In this document: positions 25,424-33,628 of the stretch, one piece after another | Position numbering within the stretch: the stretch's first letter is position 1 | Layout: every line of letters starts with the position of its first letter | From: an uncultured Eubacteriales bacterium | GTDB lineage: Bacteria; Bacillota; Clostridia; Oscillospirales; Acutalibacteraceae | Length of the DNA: 64,000 nt | Reading direction: 5' to 3' | Assembly: GCA_934488615.1 (NCBI GenBank) | Contig: CAKSSJ010000002.1 | Coordinates: 39,560-103,559 of the forward strand | Translations under genes and position numbers: made by a program | Notes under the pieces: generated by a model | Told to the model about the DNA's origin: nothing | Databases searched by the model: none | Seen by the model: the letters and a program-made list of their open reading frames with translations, nothing else

Positions 25424-26175
25424 TTTTCTTCCTCCTTTGCATAGATATCCTTGTAAACGCCGAGAGGATAGTAAGGAATCATGTTCTCCTCAGCCCAATC
25501 AAGAGCTTTTTGCGGAGTCATGCCCCAGTTTGTCGGGCAGGTTGAAATAACCTCAACGAGCGAGAAGCCCTTGCCCTCGATTTGGTTTTTGAAAGCCTTT
25601 TTGATAGCCTTCTTTGCGTTCTTGACATTCTTAACGTTGTTGACGGCAACTCTCTCAAGATATGCTGCACCGTCAACGTTTGAAAGAAGCTCACAGACCT
25701 TAACGGGATAGCCGACTGTGTTGACGTCTCTGCCGTAGGGAGAGGTCTGAGTGACCTGACCGGGAAGCGTTGTCGGAGCCATCTGACCGCCTGTCATACC
25801 GTAAATAGCGTTGTTGACGAAGATAACGGTGATGTTCTCACGTCTTGCGGCGGCATGCACCGTCTCGGCAGTACCGATAGCGGCAAGGTCGCCGTCGCCC
25901 TGATATGTAAATACGATCTTTGACGGGTCGCTTCTCTTAACGCCTGTTGCAACGGCGGGAGCACGGCCGTGAGCCGCCTGAACAAAGTCACATGTGAAAT
26001 AGTTATATGCCATAACAGAGCAGCCGACCGATGCGACACCGATCGTATCGCCCTCGATGCCAAGCTCATCAATTACCTCGGCAACAAGACGGTGGATAAT
26101 ACCGTGAGTACAGCCGGGACAATAGTGAAGCGTTGCGTCTGTCAATGATTTCGGTTTTTCAAATACAACTGACAT
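25420..26175 (-). CDS. vorA: 2-oxoacid:ferredoxin oxidoreductase, TPP-binding beta subunit (VorA-like)
   Basis: A 251-residue subunit with the thiamine diphosphate site: HYCPGCTHGIIHRL (about 18-31), then the GDGD..N motif YQGDGDLAAIGTAE .. VNNAIYGMTGGQMAPT. The ATG at 26175 lies within the TAATG overlap with the vorB stop and has CGGAGG upstream. Gene order vorD-B-A-C is standard for branched-chain 2-oxoacid (VOR) and 2-oxoglutarate (KOR) enzymes; the neighbouring ilvE favours VOR. Confidence 0.92.
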   Translation of the reverse strand: MSVVFEKPKSLTDATLHYCPGCTHGIIHRLVAEVIDELGIEGDTIGVASVGCSVMAYNYFTCDFVQAAHGRAPAVATGVKRSDPSKIVFTYQGDGDLAAIGTAETVHAAARRENITVIFVNNAIYGMTGGQMAPTTLPGQVTQTSPYGRDVNTVGYPVKVCELLSNVDGAAYLERVAVNNVKNVKNAKKAIKKAFKNQIEGKGFSLVEVISTCPTNWGMTPQKALDWAEENMIPYYPLGVYKDIYAKEEEK

Positions 26176-27233
26176 TATTCTGCACCTCCGTTTGACATGA
26201 TAGCCGAAAGAACATCTTCGGGAGTCGGGATCATTCCGCCGACACGGTTGCAAAGATCAACAGGTCTCTTGCAGTCGATTGCAAGCTTTACATCGTCGAT
26301 CATCTGACCCATGTTCATTTCAACTGTGATAAATCTCTTGCACTTCTCGGCGGCAGCCTTGAGCGGCTTTGTCGGGAACGGCCAGAGTGTGATAGGTCTT
26401 ATCATGCCGACCTTGACGCCTCTCTTGCGAGCCTCGTTGACCGCATTCTTTGCAACACGGGCTGTGATGCCGAACGCAACGACGCAAACCTCGGCGTCCT
26501 CCATGAGATATTCCTCGTACATGGTTTCATTTTCTTCAATCGTCTTGTACTTCTGATATCTCTCAAAATTCTTAATTTCAAGCTCCTCAGGTTTGAGGTA
26601 AAGCGAATTTACAATGTTGTGCTCTCTCTCGCACTTTGTGCCTGTGAGCGCCCACGGCTTTTCAACCGGAGTGACCTCGGCAACATCGAGAGAAACAGGC
26701 TCCATCATCTGACCCATAGTACCGTCGGCAAGGATCATCGCAACCATTCTGTATTTATCTGCAAGCTCAAAGCCCTTTACGGTAAGGCTTGCCATTTCCT
26801 GAACAGATGCGGGAGCAAGGACGATATTGTGGTAATCGCCGTGTCCGCCGCCCTTTGTGGACTGCCAGTAATCCGACTGTGAGGGCTGAATTCCGCCGAG
26901 TCCAGGACCGCCGCGCTGAACGTTGACGACGAGTGCAGGAAGATCGCAGCCTGCGAGATATGAAATACCCTCGCTCTTAAGCGAAACTCCCGGGCTGGAA
27001 GATGAGGTCATGACCCTCTTGCCTGTTGACGAAACGCCGATAACCATGTTGATCGCGGCGATCTCGCTCTCCGCCTGGAGGAAGGTTCCGCCGATCTTCG
27101 GCATACGCTTTGACATATAAGCCGCAACCTCTGTCTGCGGAGTGATAGGATAACCGAAGTAATGGCGGCAGCCTGCCCTGATAGCAGCCTCGGCAATTGC
27201 TTCGTTACCTTTCATAAGTACTTTATCTGACAT
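26175..27233 (-). CDS. vorB: 2-oxoacid:ferredoxin oxidoreductase, alpha subunit (VorB-like)
   Basis: A 352-residue subunit. The N-terminus VLMKGNEAIAEAAIRAGC with FGYPITPQTEVAAYM (about 6-42) and SSSSPGVSLKSEGISYLAG match what I remember of the VorB family (3-methyl-2-oxobutanoate:ferredoxin oxidoreductase). The enzyme converts 2-oxoacid + CoA + oxidised ferredoxin to acyl-CoA + CO2, and the reaction is reversible. The start at 27233 (MSDKVLMKG) lies 5 bp after vorD, with GAGAGGTG upstream. Substrate preference is inferred from family likeness and neighbours. Confidence 0.9.
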   Translation of the reverse strand: MSDKVLMKGNEAIAEAAIRAGCRHYFGYPITPQTEVAAYMSKRMPKIGGTFLQAESEIAAINMVIGVSSTGKRVMTSSSSPGVSLKSEGISYLAGCDLPALVVNVQRGGPGLGGIQPSQSDYWQSTKGGGHGDYHNIVLAPASVQEMASLTVKGFELADKYRMVAMILADGTMGQMMEPVSLDVAEVTPVEKPWALTGTKCEREHNIVNSLYLKPEELEIKNFERYQKYKTIEENETMYEEYLMEDAEVCVVAFGITARVAKNAVNEARKRGVKVGMIRPITLWPFPTKPLKAAAEKCKRFITVEMNMGQMIDDVKLAIDCKRPVDLCNRVGGMIPTPEDVLSAIMSNGGAE

Positions 27234-27238
27234 TTTTT

Positions 27239-27445
27239 TCACCTCTCTACCGTAATAACACAATCGGGACACATCGTTGCGCAGAATGCGCAGCCTATAC
27301 ATTTTTCCTGCTCTGTCACAACTGCGGGATGATGTCCCTTGTTGTTCAACGTCGTCTCTGACAAATGAACTATTCCCTTGGGACAAGCATTTACGCAAAG
27401 TCCGCAGCCCTTGCAAAGGTCTGTTTTGAATGTTACTTTAGCCAT
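27239..27445 (-). CDS. vorD: 4Fe-4S ferredoxin subunit of the 2-oxoacid oxidoreductase (VorD-like)
   Basis: A 68-residue ferredoxin-type subunit with two clusters: CKGCGLCVNACPKG and CIGCAFCATMCPDC (CxxCxxCxxxC twice). It passes electrons between the TPP site and free ferredoxin. It is the first gene of the vor block, 12 bp after the ATPase gene. Confidence 0.93.
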   Translation of the reverse strand: MAKVTFKTDLCKGCGLCVNACPKGIVHLSETTLNNKGHHPAVVTEQEKCIGCAFCATMCPDCVITVER

Positions 27446-27457
27446 TTGACATTCCTC

Positions 27458-28114
27458 CTAATTTATTTTCTCCTGTAGGGTGAGAGGCAACAGATTGTCT
27501 ACCTTTCCGTACAGTTCTTTATAGAGTGTTTTCTTAACGGTCGTCATCGCAACGGGAAGCCCCGTAAGCTTTGAAACCTCGTCGGCATATTTGAGTGAAT
27601 CGAGAACGTCCTGGGCGGTCGTCTCCTCGCCGAGATTTGAGTTGTTTATTATAGCCGTGAATTTCATTGAAGCGGCTTTTTCGATTTCATTCATGACCTC
27701 AAGGGTGCTGTAAGCGTCCCTCGTCAGCGGTCTGTACATGTTTATAACAAGATACATTTCATAGTCGTTTTCACGGACTATGCTTTCCGAATAGCGGCCG
27801 AGTGCATATGCACCTCTGTCATCGCCGCCGATATCCATGACAGCGTATTCGGAACGGTCGTCAATGACGGAATAAATATCCTGTGGCAGCGACGGAAGAT
27901 CGACATTCGAGCTTGCGAATTCAGAGCATATAAGCCTGATTCCGGCCTCTTTAAGCTCCTTTTCGCTGTCCTTGGTTCTGAAATAGGGATTAACGATATC
28001 AAGATCGGCAACCGCCACTTCAAGACCCTGCTGTCTCAGCTTGAAAGCGTAATTGACGGCAATATTCGTTTTTCCGCTGCCGTAATGACCGGCAAAAAGC
28101 GTTATGCGCTTCAT
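27458..28114 (-). CDS. P-loop ATPase of the MinD/ParA/CobQ superfamily
   Basis: A 218-residue protein. Walker A is GHYGSGKTNIAVNYAF (9-24), then VADLDIVNPYFRTKD (about 36-50, deviant Walker/switch I) and AVMDIGGDDRGAYALG (switch II). Deviant-Walker ATPases of this kind often help assemble or load cofactors. It lies directly upstream of vorD with 12 bp between, so it may serve the Fe-S oxidoreductase; that is an inference. The ATG at 28114 was chosen from its alignment to the P-loop; the frame is open 41 codons further. Confidence 0.75.
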   Translation of the reverse strand: MKRITLFAGHYGSGKTNIAVNYAFKLRQQGLEVAVADLDIVNPYFRTKDSEKELKEAGIRLICSEFASSNVDLPSLPQDIYSVIDDRSEYAVMDIGGDDRGAYALGRYSESIVRENDYEMYLVINMYRPLTRDAYSTLEVMNEIEKAASMKFTAIINNSNLGEETTAQDVLDSLKYADEVSKLTGLPVAMTTVKKTLYKELYGKVDNLLPLTLQEKIN

Positions 28115-28168
28115 ATTTTCACCTCGGAAAGTTTTATGATTAAATGATAAAATATCGTAAAGAAGCTC

Positions 28169-28431
28169 AAGGCAACAGGCCGACGGAATACTATGTATAT
28201 TGTTAGACCCGTCAACGCCGAAATCGGTGTGCCACACCTTAAATCAAATCGTTCAGGGTGCGTCGAGTTCAAGGCGACAGGCTGACGCAATACTATGTGT
28301 ATTGCCAAACCTGCCAACCACCGAATCGGCGTGCCGCACCTTAAATTAAATCGTTCAGGGTGCGTCGAGTTCAAGGCGACAGGCCGACGCAATACTATGT
28401 GTATTTCGAGGCTCACCAACGAAGAAAGCAA
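28169..28431. repeat. 102-bp tandem repeat, about 2.6 copies
   Basis: AAGGCRACAGGCYGACG followed by AATACTATGTRTATT recurs at 28,169, 28,271 and 28,373, exactly 102 bp apart. The first two units are followed by TCGTTCAGGGTGCGTCGAG. Units differ at scattered positions, and the last is incomplete. The period is a multiple of three, so one frame stays open through it (28,431-28,111, minus), but I do not regard that as a gene. It separates the XRE-cupin-ligase gene from the ATPase-vor operon. Confidence 0.9.
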
Positions 28432-28447
28432 TGTGCCGAGAGCAATT

Positions 28448-30718
28448 TTAGAGTTGGTTACGGATGATCTTGCCGCTTATAGTCTTTGGCAGTTCATCCT
28501 TGAATACAACGATTCTCGGGTACTTGTAAGGAGCGGTGTGCTTCTTGACGTAGTTCTGAATTTCTTTCTTGAGCTCCTCAGTAGGCTCTGTGCCCTTGGT
28601 AAGAACGATCGAAGCCTTAACGACCTGTCCTCTTACATCGTCGGGAGCGGCGGAAACACCGCACTCAAGAACATAAGGAAGCTCCATGATAACATTTTCG
28701 ATCTCGAACGGTCCGATACGGTAGCCCGACGACTTGATAACATCGTCGATACGTCCGACATACCAGAAGTAGCCGTCCTCATCGCGCCATGCGATATCGC
28801 CTGTGTGATAAACTCCGTCGTGCCAAACCTCGTCGGTTCTTTCCTGATTCCTGTAGTAGCCGAGGAAGATACCGCACGGTACCTTTTCGGAGGTGTTAAC
28901 GCAGATTTCACCGGTTTCACCGATATCCGCTTCCGTTCCGTCGGGACGGAGGATTTTGATATCGTAGAGCGGTGTCGGCTTGCCCATTGAGCCCGGCTTC
29001 GGAGTCATACCCGTAAGGGTTGCGATTCCGAGGGTCATTTCCGTCTGGCCGAAGCCCTCCATAAGCTCAAGTCCCGTAGCATTGTAGAACTGACGGAATA
29101 CCTCGGGGTTGAGTGCCTCGCCTGCTGTGGTTGCGTGGCGGATAGAGGAAAGATCGTACTTGCCGAGATCCTCTTTGATCATCATTCTGTACATTGTCGG
29201 AGGTGCACAGAATGTGGTTATATGATACTTAGCGAACATCGGAAGGATATCCGATGCGTCGAAGCGGTCGAAGTTATATACAAATACGGCACCCTCGCAG
29301 AGCCACTGTCCGTAGAGCTTGCCCCAAAGAGCCTTGCCCCAGCCCGTGTCGGAGATCGTAAGATGAAGTCCGTCCTTGCTTACGCAGTGCCAATATTTAG
29401 CTGTGATATAGTGACCGAGCGGATATTTGTAGGAATGAGTTGCGATTTTCGGATAACCCGTTGTGCCCGAAGTGAAGAACATGAGCATCGGGTCGTTTCC
29501 GCACGGTGCGTCCTCCTCACGTCTGTAGCGTCTTGAGAACAGGCAGTATTCATTGTCAAAGTTGTGCCAGCCCTCACGCTCGCCGCCGACGATGATCTTG
29601 TTGACGAGAGTATGTGTCTTTGAATCGGCGATATCAACCTGATGAGCTGTGTCGCCGTCAGCCGTACAAAGAATTGAAGTAACGCCTGCCGCCTCAAATC
29701 TGTACTCAAAATCGTGGTCAACAAGAAGGTTCGTAGCAGGAATTGCAATTGCGCCTATCTTATGAAGACCGAGGATCGCAAACCAGAACTGATAGTGGCG
29801 CTTGAGAACAAGCATGACTCTGTCGCCCTTCTTGATACCGAGCGACTTGAAGTAGTTAGCCGCCTGAGCCGAATGTTCTTTAACATCCTTGAATGTGAAG
29901 ATTCTCTCTGTCTTGTCACGGTCAACATGAACAAGAGCACGCTTATCGGGTGATTTCTTAGCAATCTTATCAACGATATCAAATGCGAAGTTAAATTCGT
30001 CCTCGTGATTGAAGTCGATTGAAACAAGGTTGCCGTTCTCGTCCTCGGTTGCGTCGATAAACTTCTCGCAAACGTAGCTGCCCTTAGCCTTAACGCCCAT
30101 AACAGCTCTTTCATGCAAAATATTCTGAACAGGCTCGTCACTTGCCATAACCATTGCAAGGAAAAGACAGTCTCTGCCGTCAATGGCTATCATTCCGTGA
30201 GGAGTTGACGAGTTATAGTAGATGCTGTCGCCCTCGTGAAGAATCTCTTCATGATTGCCGACTCTTACCTTAAGAGTACCGCTGATAACAAGGTCAAATT
30301 CCTGACCGCCGTGAGTTGTAGTGTGAATCGGTTTATTTTCAAGCTCCGCATCATACTCATATCTAACCCAGTACGGTTCGGAGAGCTTTTTTCTGAATTT
30401 CGGCGCAAGGTTCTGAATCTCGATTCCGTTCTCGCTGGCGGTAACCTGACCCTTGCCCTTTCTTGTAACGGTATATGATGAAAGTACGGCGCTGTGACCT
30501 TCAAGAAGATCCGTAATGCCGATGTCAAACGCAAGCGCACATTTGTGAATAAATGTGAACGGGAGATCTACCGTTCCGCTCTCATAAAGTCTGTAGGTTT
30601 CAACAGAGACCTCGGTCTTTTCCGCCATCTGTTCAACGGTAAAGGCACATATGTCTCTCATTTCGTGGATTCGTTCCGCCACTTCATAAAGCTGGTTTGT
30701 TTCTGTTTGATTTGACAT
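28448..30718 (-). CDS. XRE-HTH / cupin / acyl-CoA synthetase fusion protein
   Basis: This 756-residue protein has three parts. Residues about 10-72 are an XRE helix-turn-helix (FTVEQMAEKTEVSVETYRLYESG). Residues about 115-195 are a cupin (HTTTHGGQEFDLVISGTLKV .. EGDSIYYNSSTPHGM), the layout of HTH-cupin transcription regulators. Residues about 215-756 are an adenylate-forming acyl-CoA ligase with FFTSGTTGYPK, GEALNPEVF, GFGQTEMT, HTGDIAWRDEDGYFWYVGRIDDVIKSSGYRIGPFEIE and the catalytic-lysine end PKTISGKIIRNQL. It is preceded by a T-box leader with a probable Ile specifier. The ligase part is of the medium-/branched-chain type by eye. The start has a GGAGG ribosome site. Confidence 0.88.
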   Translation of the reverse strand: MSNQTETNQLYEVAERIHEMRDICAFTVEQMAEKTEVSVETYRLYESGTVDLPFTFIHKCALAFDIGITDLLEGHSAVLSSYTVTRKGKGQVTASENGIEIQNLAPKFRKKLSEPYWVRYEYDAELENKPIHTTTHGGQEFDLVISGTLKVRVGNHEEILHEGDSIYYNSSTPHGMIAIDGRDCLFLAMVMASDEPVQNILHERAVMGVKAKGSYVCEKFIDATEDENGNLVSIDFNHEDEFNFAFDIVDKIAKKSPDKRALVHVDRDKTERIFTFKDVKEHSAQAANYFKSLGIKKGDRVMLVLKRHYQFWFAILGLHKIGAIAIPATNLLVDHDFEYRFEAAGVTSILCTADGDTAHQVDIADSKTHTLVNKIIVGGEREGWHNFDNEYCLFSRRYRREEDAPCGNDPMLMFFTSGTTGYPKIATHSYKYPLGHYITAKYWHCVSKDGLHLTISDTGWGKALWGKLYGQWLCEGAVFVYNFDRFDASDILPMFAKYHITTFCAPPTMYRMMIKEDLGKYDLSSIRHATTAGEALNPEVFRQFYNATGLELMEGFGQTEMTLGIATLTGMTPKPGSMGKPTPLYDIKILRPDGTEADIGETGEICVNTSEKVPCGIFLGYYRNQERTDEVWHDGVYHTGDIAWRDEDGYFWYVGRIDDVIKSSGYRIGPFEIENVIMELPYVLECGVSAAPDDVRGQVVKASIVLTKGTEPTEELKKEIQNYVKKHTAPYKYPRIVVFKDELPKTISGKIIRNQL

Positions 30719-30757
30719 AATTTTTACCTCCGTAATGTACCGGCACCGGATTTAGGA

Positions 30758-31055
30758 TAAAAACAAAAATCCGTCCCAAAGTCCTTAGAACTTTGAGACG
30801 GATTTGATAATCCGCGGTACCACTCAAATTGCGATCTGCTATTGCTTCTCGCCTCTCTGCAGGATCTGACAATCCCTCAACACTGACGCAGTTGTCACGG
30901 GAGAAACTACTGTTGTTTCATCTCTCCGGCTCGGAAGTGATGGGTTTTACATTCATCTCGCTATCGGCTCACACCAAACGCCGACTCTCTGAAAGGACAT
31001 AAACGCAACCGTCTTCGTCACAGCCTTTGTTTCAACAGGTTATTTGTACCTGTTG
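30758..31055 (-). promoter_or_regulatory. T-box leader, probable Ile specifier
   Basis: On the minus strand the leader shows the Stem I distal signature TCAGAGAGTCGGC..GGTGTGAGCCGA (about 30,995-30,963), the T-box GAGTGGTACCGCGG (30,825-30,812) and a terminator AAATCCGTCTCAAAG/CTTTGGGACGGATTT plus T-run (30,805-30,762). Stem I closes with GGCT/AGCC. The specifier position, six bases before GAGC and followed by a purine, reads ATC (30,941-30,939), an isoleucine codon. Uncharged tRNA would let transcription continue into the fused ligase gene. Confidence 0.9.
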
Positions 31056-31061
31056 CGGTAC

Positions 31062-31090
31062 ATTATAAGATAGTTTTCTTGATTTTTCAA
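31062..31090 (-). promoter_or_regulatory. Promoter of the Ile T-box transcript
   Basis: Minus strand TTGAAA (31090-31085), 17 bp, TATAAT (31067-31062). Confidence 0.7.
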
Positions 31091-31098
31091 GAGATTAT

Positions 31099-31127
31099 TT
31101 GTAATATCAACATTACGTTTTGTAATG
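31099..31127 (-). promoter_or_regulatory. Operator-like inverted-repeat array, copy 1
   Basis: Plus-strand reading: TTGTAATATCAACATTAC (31,099-31,116), then GTTTT, then GTAATG (31,122-31,127). GTAAT/ATTAC half-sites repeat three times in alternating orientation. The array begins exactly 8 bp upstream of the -35 box, a position typical of activators, and it recurs at 35,420. Confidence 0.65.
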
Positions 31128-33626
31128 TTACGCCGTTACAACGGAATTTGCCTTTTGCAGACCGTATTTCTTGATAGCGTCCTCACGCATCTTGTATTTT
31201 AAAATCTTGCCGGCAACATTCATCGGGAACTCGGTCACAAAGTCGATATACTTCGGCACCTTATGCTTCGCCATGTGCGAAAGAACGTAGTCCTTCATCT
31301 CCTGCTCGGTCATGGTCTCGCCCTCCTTGAGGATAATGCAAGCCATGATCTCCTCGCCGAGACCCTCATCGGGAACACCGATGACCTGAACGTCCTTGAC
31401 CTTCGGGTGAGTATAGATGAACTCCTCGATCTCCTTGGGGTAGATATTCTCGCCGCCGCGGATGATCATATCCTTAAGTCTGCCCGTGATTCTGTAGTTG
31501 CCCTCGGGGGTACGGCATGCAAGGTCGCCTGTGTGGAGCCAGCCGTCCTTGTCGATTGCGCTTGCCGTCGCCTTAGGCATTTTATAATAGCCCTTCATGA
31601 TATTGTAGCCGCGGGCAACAAACTCGCCCGTTACATTGTCGGGGCACTCAAGACCCGTATCGGGGTCAACGATTTTACATTCGATTTTCGGAAGCGGATG
31701 TCCGACCGTCGCAACACGATCCTCCAAGGGATCATCCGTGCTGCTCATTGTACAACCGGGCGAGGATTCCGTCTGACCGTAAACAATGGTGATTTCGGTC
31801 ATGTGCATCTTATCGACAACCTCACGCATCTTTGAGATAGGACACGGTGAGCCTGCCATGATACCCGTTCTCATGTATGAGAAATCCGTCTTTTCAAAGT
31901 CGGGGTGCTGAAGCATTGCAATAAACATTGTCGGCACACCGTGGAAAGCCGTTATTCGCTCGGAATTGATACATGCAAGCGACGATTTCGGTGAGAAATA
32001 AGGCAAGGGAAGCGCTGTTCCGCCGTGGGTCATGATCGCCGTCATAGCAAGAACCATGCCGAAGCAATGGAACATCGGAACATGAATCATCATTCTGTCC
32101 GCCGTCGAAAGATCCATTCTGTCGCCGATGCACTTGCCGTTGTTTATGACGTTATAGTGCGTCAGCATAACGCCCTTGGGGAAGCCCGTTGTGCCCGAGG
32201 TGTACTGCATGTTGCAGACATCGTCCTTTCTGACGAGAGAAGCCATTCTGTAGACCTCCTCGACAGGAATCTCTCCGGACTTGTCAACCGCCTGCTCCCA
32301 TGTCATACAGCCCTGCTGCTCATAGCCGACCGTGACAATATTTCTCAAAAACGGCAGTCTCTTTGCGTGGAGCTTTTCGCCGCTCTTGGTGTGCTCCAGC
32401 TCAGGGCAAAGCTCAGCCATGATCTCATCATAGTGCGAATCTCTGTAGCCCTTGATCATGATAAGCGTATGAGTGTCGGACTGTCTGAGCAGGTACTCCG
32501 CCTCATGAATTTTATAGGCTGTATTCATTGTAACAAGAACGGCACCGATTTTTGTCGTTGCCCAGAATGAGATGTACCACTGCGGAACGTTCGTCGCCCA
32601 AACGGCAACGTGAGAGCCTGCTCTTACACCCATTGCGATAAGCGCTCTTGCGAAGGTGTCAACGTCGTCACGGAACTGTGAGTAAGTTCTCGTGTAGTCA
32701 AGCGTTGTGTATTTGAAAGCAAGCTGATCGGGAAATTCCTCAACCATTCTGTCAAGAACCTGCGGGAATGTCTCCTCGATAAGCTCCTCTTTTTTCCATA
32801 CGAATTTGCCCGTGTGGGTCTTGTTGTAGTAATATTTCTTCTTGTTGGTATCGTCCTCAACGGTCTCCATGAAGCTCTCATAATGGGTCAAAATGATTTC
32901 GAGATCGTCGATCGACTCGAACCACTCGGGGTTCCATTCAACCGAGACGAAGCCGTTGTAGTTGATCGAACCGAGAGCGTTCATCATATCCTTGATAGGC
33001 ATTGTGCCCTCACCGATGAGGGTATGCTCCCCTGCCTTCTCTGCGTCGGTCAGATGAACGAGCTTAACATATGCGCCGAGATTGGTGATAGTCTTTTCCG
33101 ACTCCTCGCCGCCGACGAAGTAGGTTTCATACATGTTCCAATCTGCGCCGATGAAGTCGCTCGCGAAGTAGTTCATCAAATCACAAAGTCTTGTCGTGTC
33201 GGCGAAGATGCCCGTGGTTTCAACAAGCACGATTACGTTGTGCTTTTCGCCCTCTGCGATAGCCTTGCCAATGAACTCTATCGCCTTGTCGTAAGCGTCC
33301 TCACCGCCCTCAACATAAAGCTTAACATAAGGAACGTTGATGTTGCTTGCAACGGTAATTGCCGAATTCATTTTTTCAACATTCTCATCCGAGGTGTCGG
33401 CGGCATTGCAGTTTGAATTTATGCAAACAATGCTCTTTTTTGAATTGATGAGCTTTCTTTTGGTAGCCGAAGCCATGTCGGGATTGAACGGAGAGGTTCT
33501 GCCCGAGAACATCGGGTCACGGAAATCGTGAATTTCGATTCCGCCGTATCTCAGCTCGTCCGCCATGCCGAGGAAATCGTCAAAGCTCTTGTTTTTATGG
33601 AATTTTGTAGAAAAAGCTAATTTCAC
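31128..33626 (-). CDS. TIM-barrel (sugar isomerase-like) / acyl-CoA synthetase fusion protein
   Basis: This 832-residue protein has two parts. Residues 1 to about 265 resemble the xylose-isomerase-like TIM barrel of sugar phosphate isomerases/epimerases (LRYGGIEIHDFRDP, VLVETTGIFADTTRLCDLM, YVKLVHLTDAEKAGEHTLIGEG, GFVSVEWNPEW). Residues about 275-815 are an adenylate-forming ligase with MQYTSGTTGFPKGVMLTH, VYGQTESSPG, GDLACRTPEGNYRITGRLKDMIIRGGENIYPKEIE and NVAGKILKYKMRE. The start is GTG at 33626, with GAGGAGGG at the end of the preceding gene; only 2 bp separate them. Neighbours suggest activation of a branched short-chain fatty acid; the barrel's role is unknown. Confidence 0.88.
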   Translation of the reverse strand: MKLAFSTKFHKNKSFDDFLGMADELRYGGIEIHDFRDPMFSGRTSPFNPDMASATKRKLINSKKSIVCINSNCNAADTSDENVEKMNSAITVASNINVPYVKLYVEGGEDAYDKAIEFIGKAIAEGEKHNVIVLVETTGIFADTTRLCDLMNYFASDFIGADWNMYETYFVGGEESEKTITNLGAYVKLVHLTDAEKAGEHTLIGEGTMPIKDMMNALGSINYNGFVSVEWNPEWFESIDDLEIILTHYESFMETVEDDTNKKKYYYNKTHTGKFVWKKEELIEETFPQVLDRMVEEFPDQLAFKYTTLDYTRTYSQFRDDVDTFARALIAMGVRAGSHVAVWATNVPQWYISFWATTKIGAVLVTMNTAYKIHEAEYLLRQSDTHTLIMIKGYRDSHYDEIMAELCPELEHTKSGEKLHAKRLPFLRNIVTVGYEQQGCMTWEQAVDKSGEIPVEEVYRMASLVRKDDVCNMQYTSGTTGFPKGVMLTHYNVINNGKCIGDRMDLSTADRMMIHVPMFHCFGMVLAMTAIMTHGGTALPLPYFSPKSSLACINSERITAFHGVPTMFIAMLQHPDFEKTDFSYMRTGIMAGSPCPISKMREVVDKMHMTEITIVYGQTESSPGCTMSSTDDPLEDRVATVGHPLPKIECKIVDPDTGLECPDNVTGEFVARGYNIMKGYYKMPKATASAIDKDGWLHTGDLACRTPEGNYRITGRLKDMIIRGGENIYPKEIEEFIYTHPKVKDVQVIGVPDEGLGEEIMACIILKEGETMTEQEMKDYVLSHMAKHKVPKYIDFVTEFPMNVAGKILKYKMREDAIKKYGLQKANSVVTA

Positions 33627-33628
33627 AA

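Noticed and set aside
28111..28431. A 106-codon minus-strand open frame through the 102-bp repeat, with a TTG start and an ATGA overlap with the ATPase gene
   Set aside because: The frame is open only because the repeat length is a multiple of three. There is no ribosome site at the start and the peptide is the repeat read three times, so I treat it as repeat DNA.
28169..28431. The 102-bp repeat as a CRISPR array
   Set aside because: There are no alternating unique spacers and short repeats; units are contiguous, long and similar throughout, and no cas genes are near.
30931..30941. Reading the 30.9-kb T-box specifier as TTC (Phe) and the 35.3-kb one as ATC (Ile), directly before CGAGC
   Set aside because: Those triplets lie in the short helix above the K-turn and are followed by C. 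Moving to the triplet six bases before GAGC gives codons followed by a purine in both leaders, which fits the known layout better.
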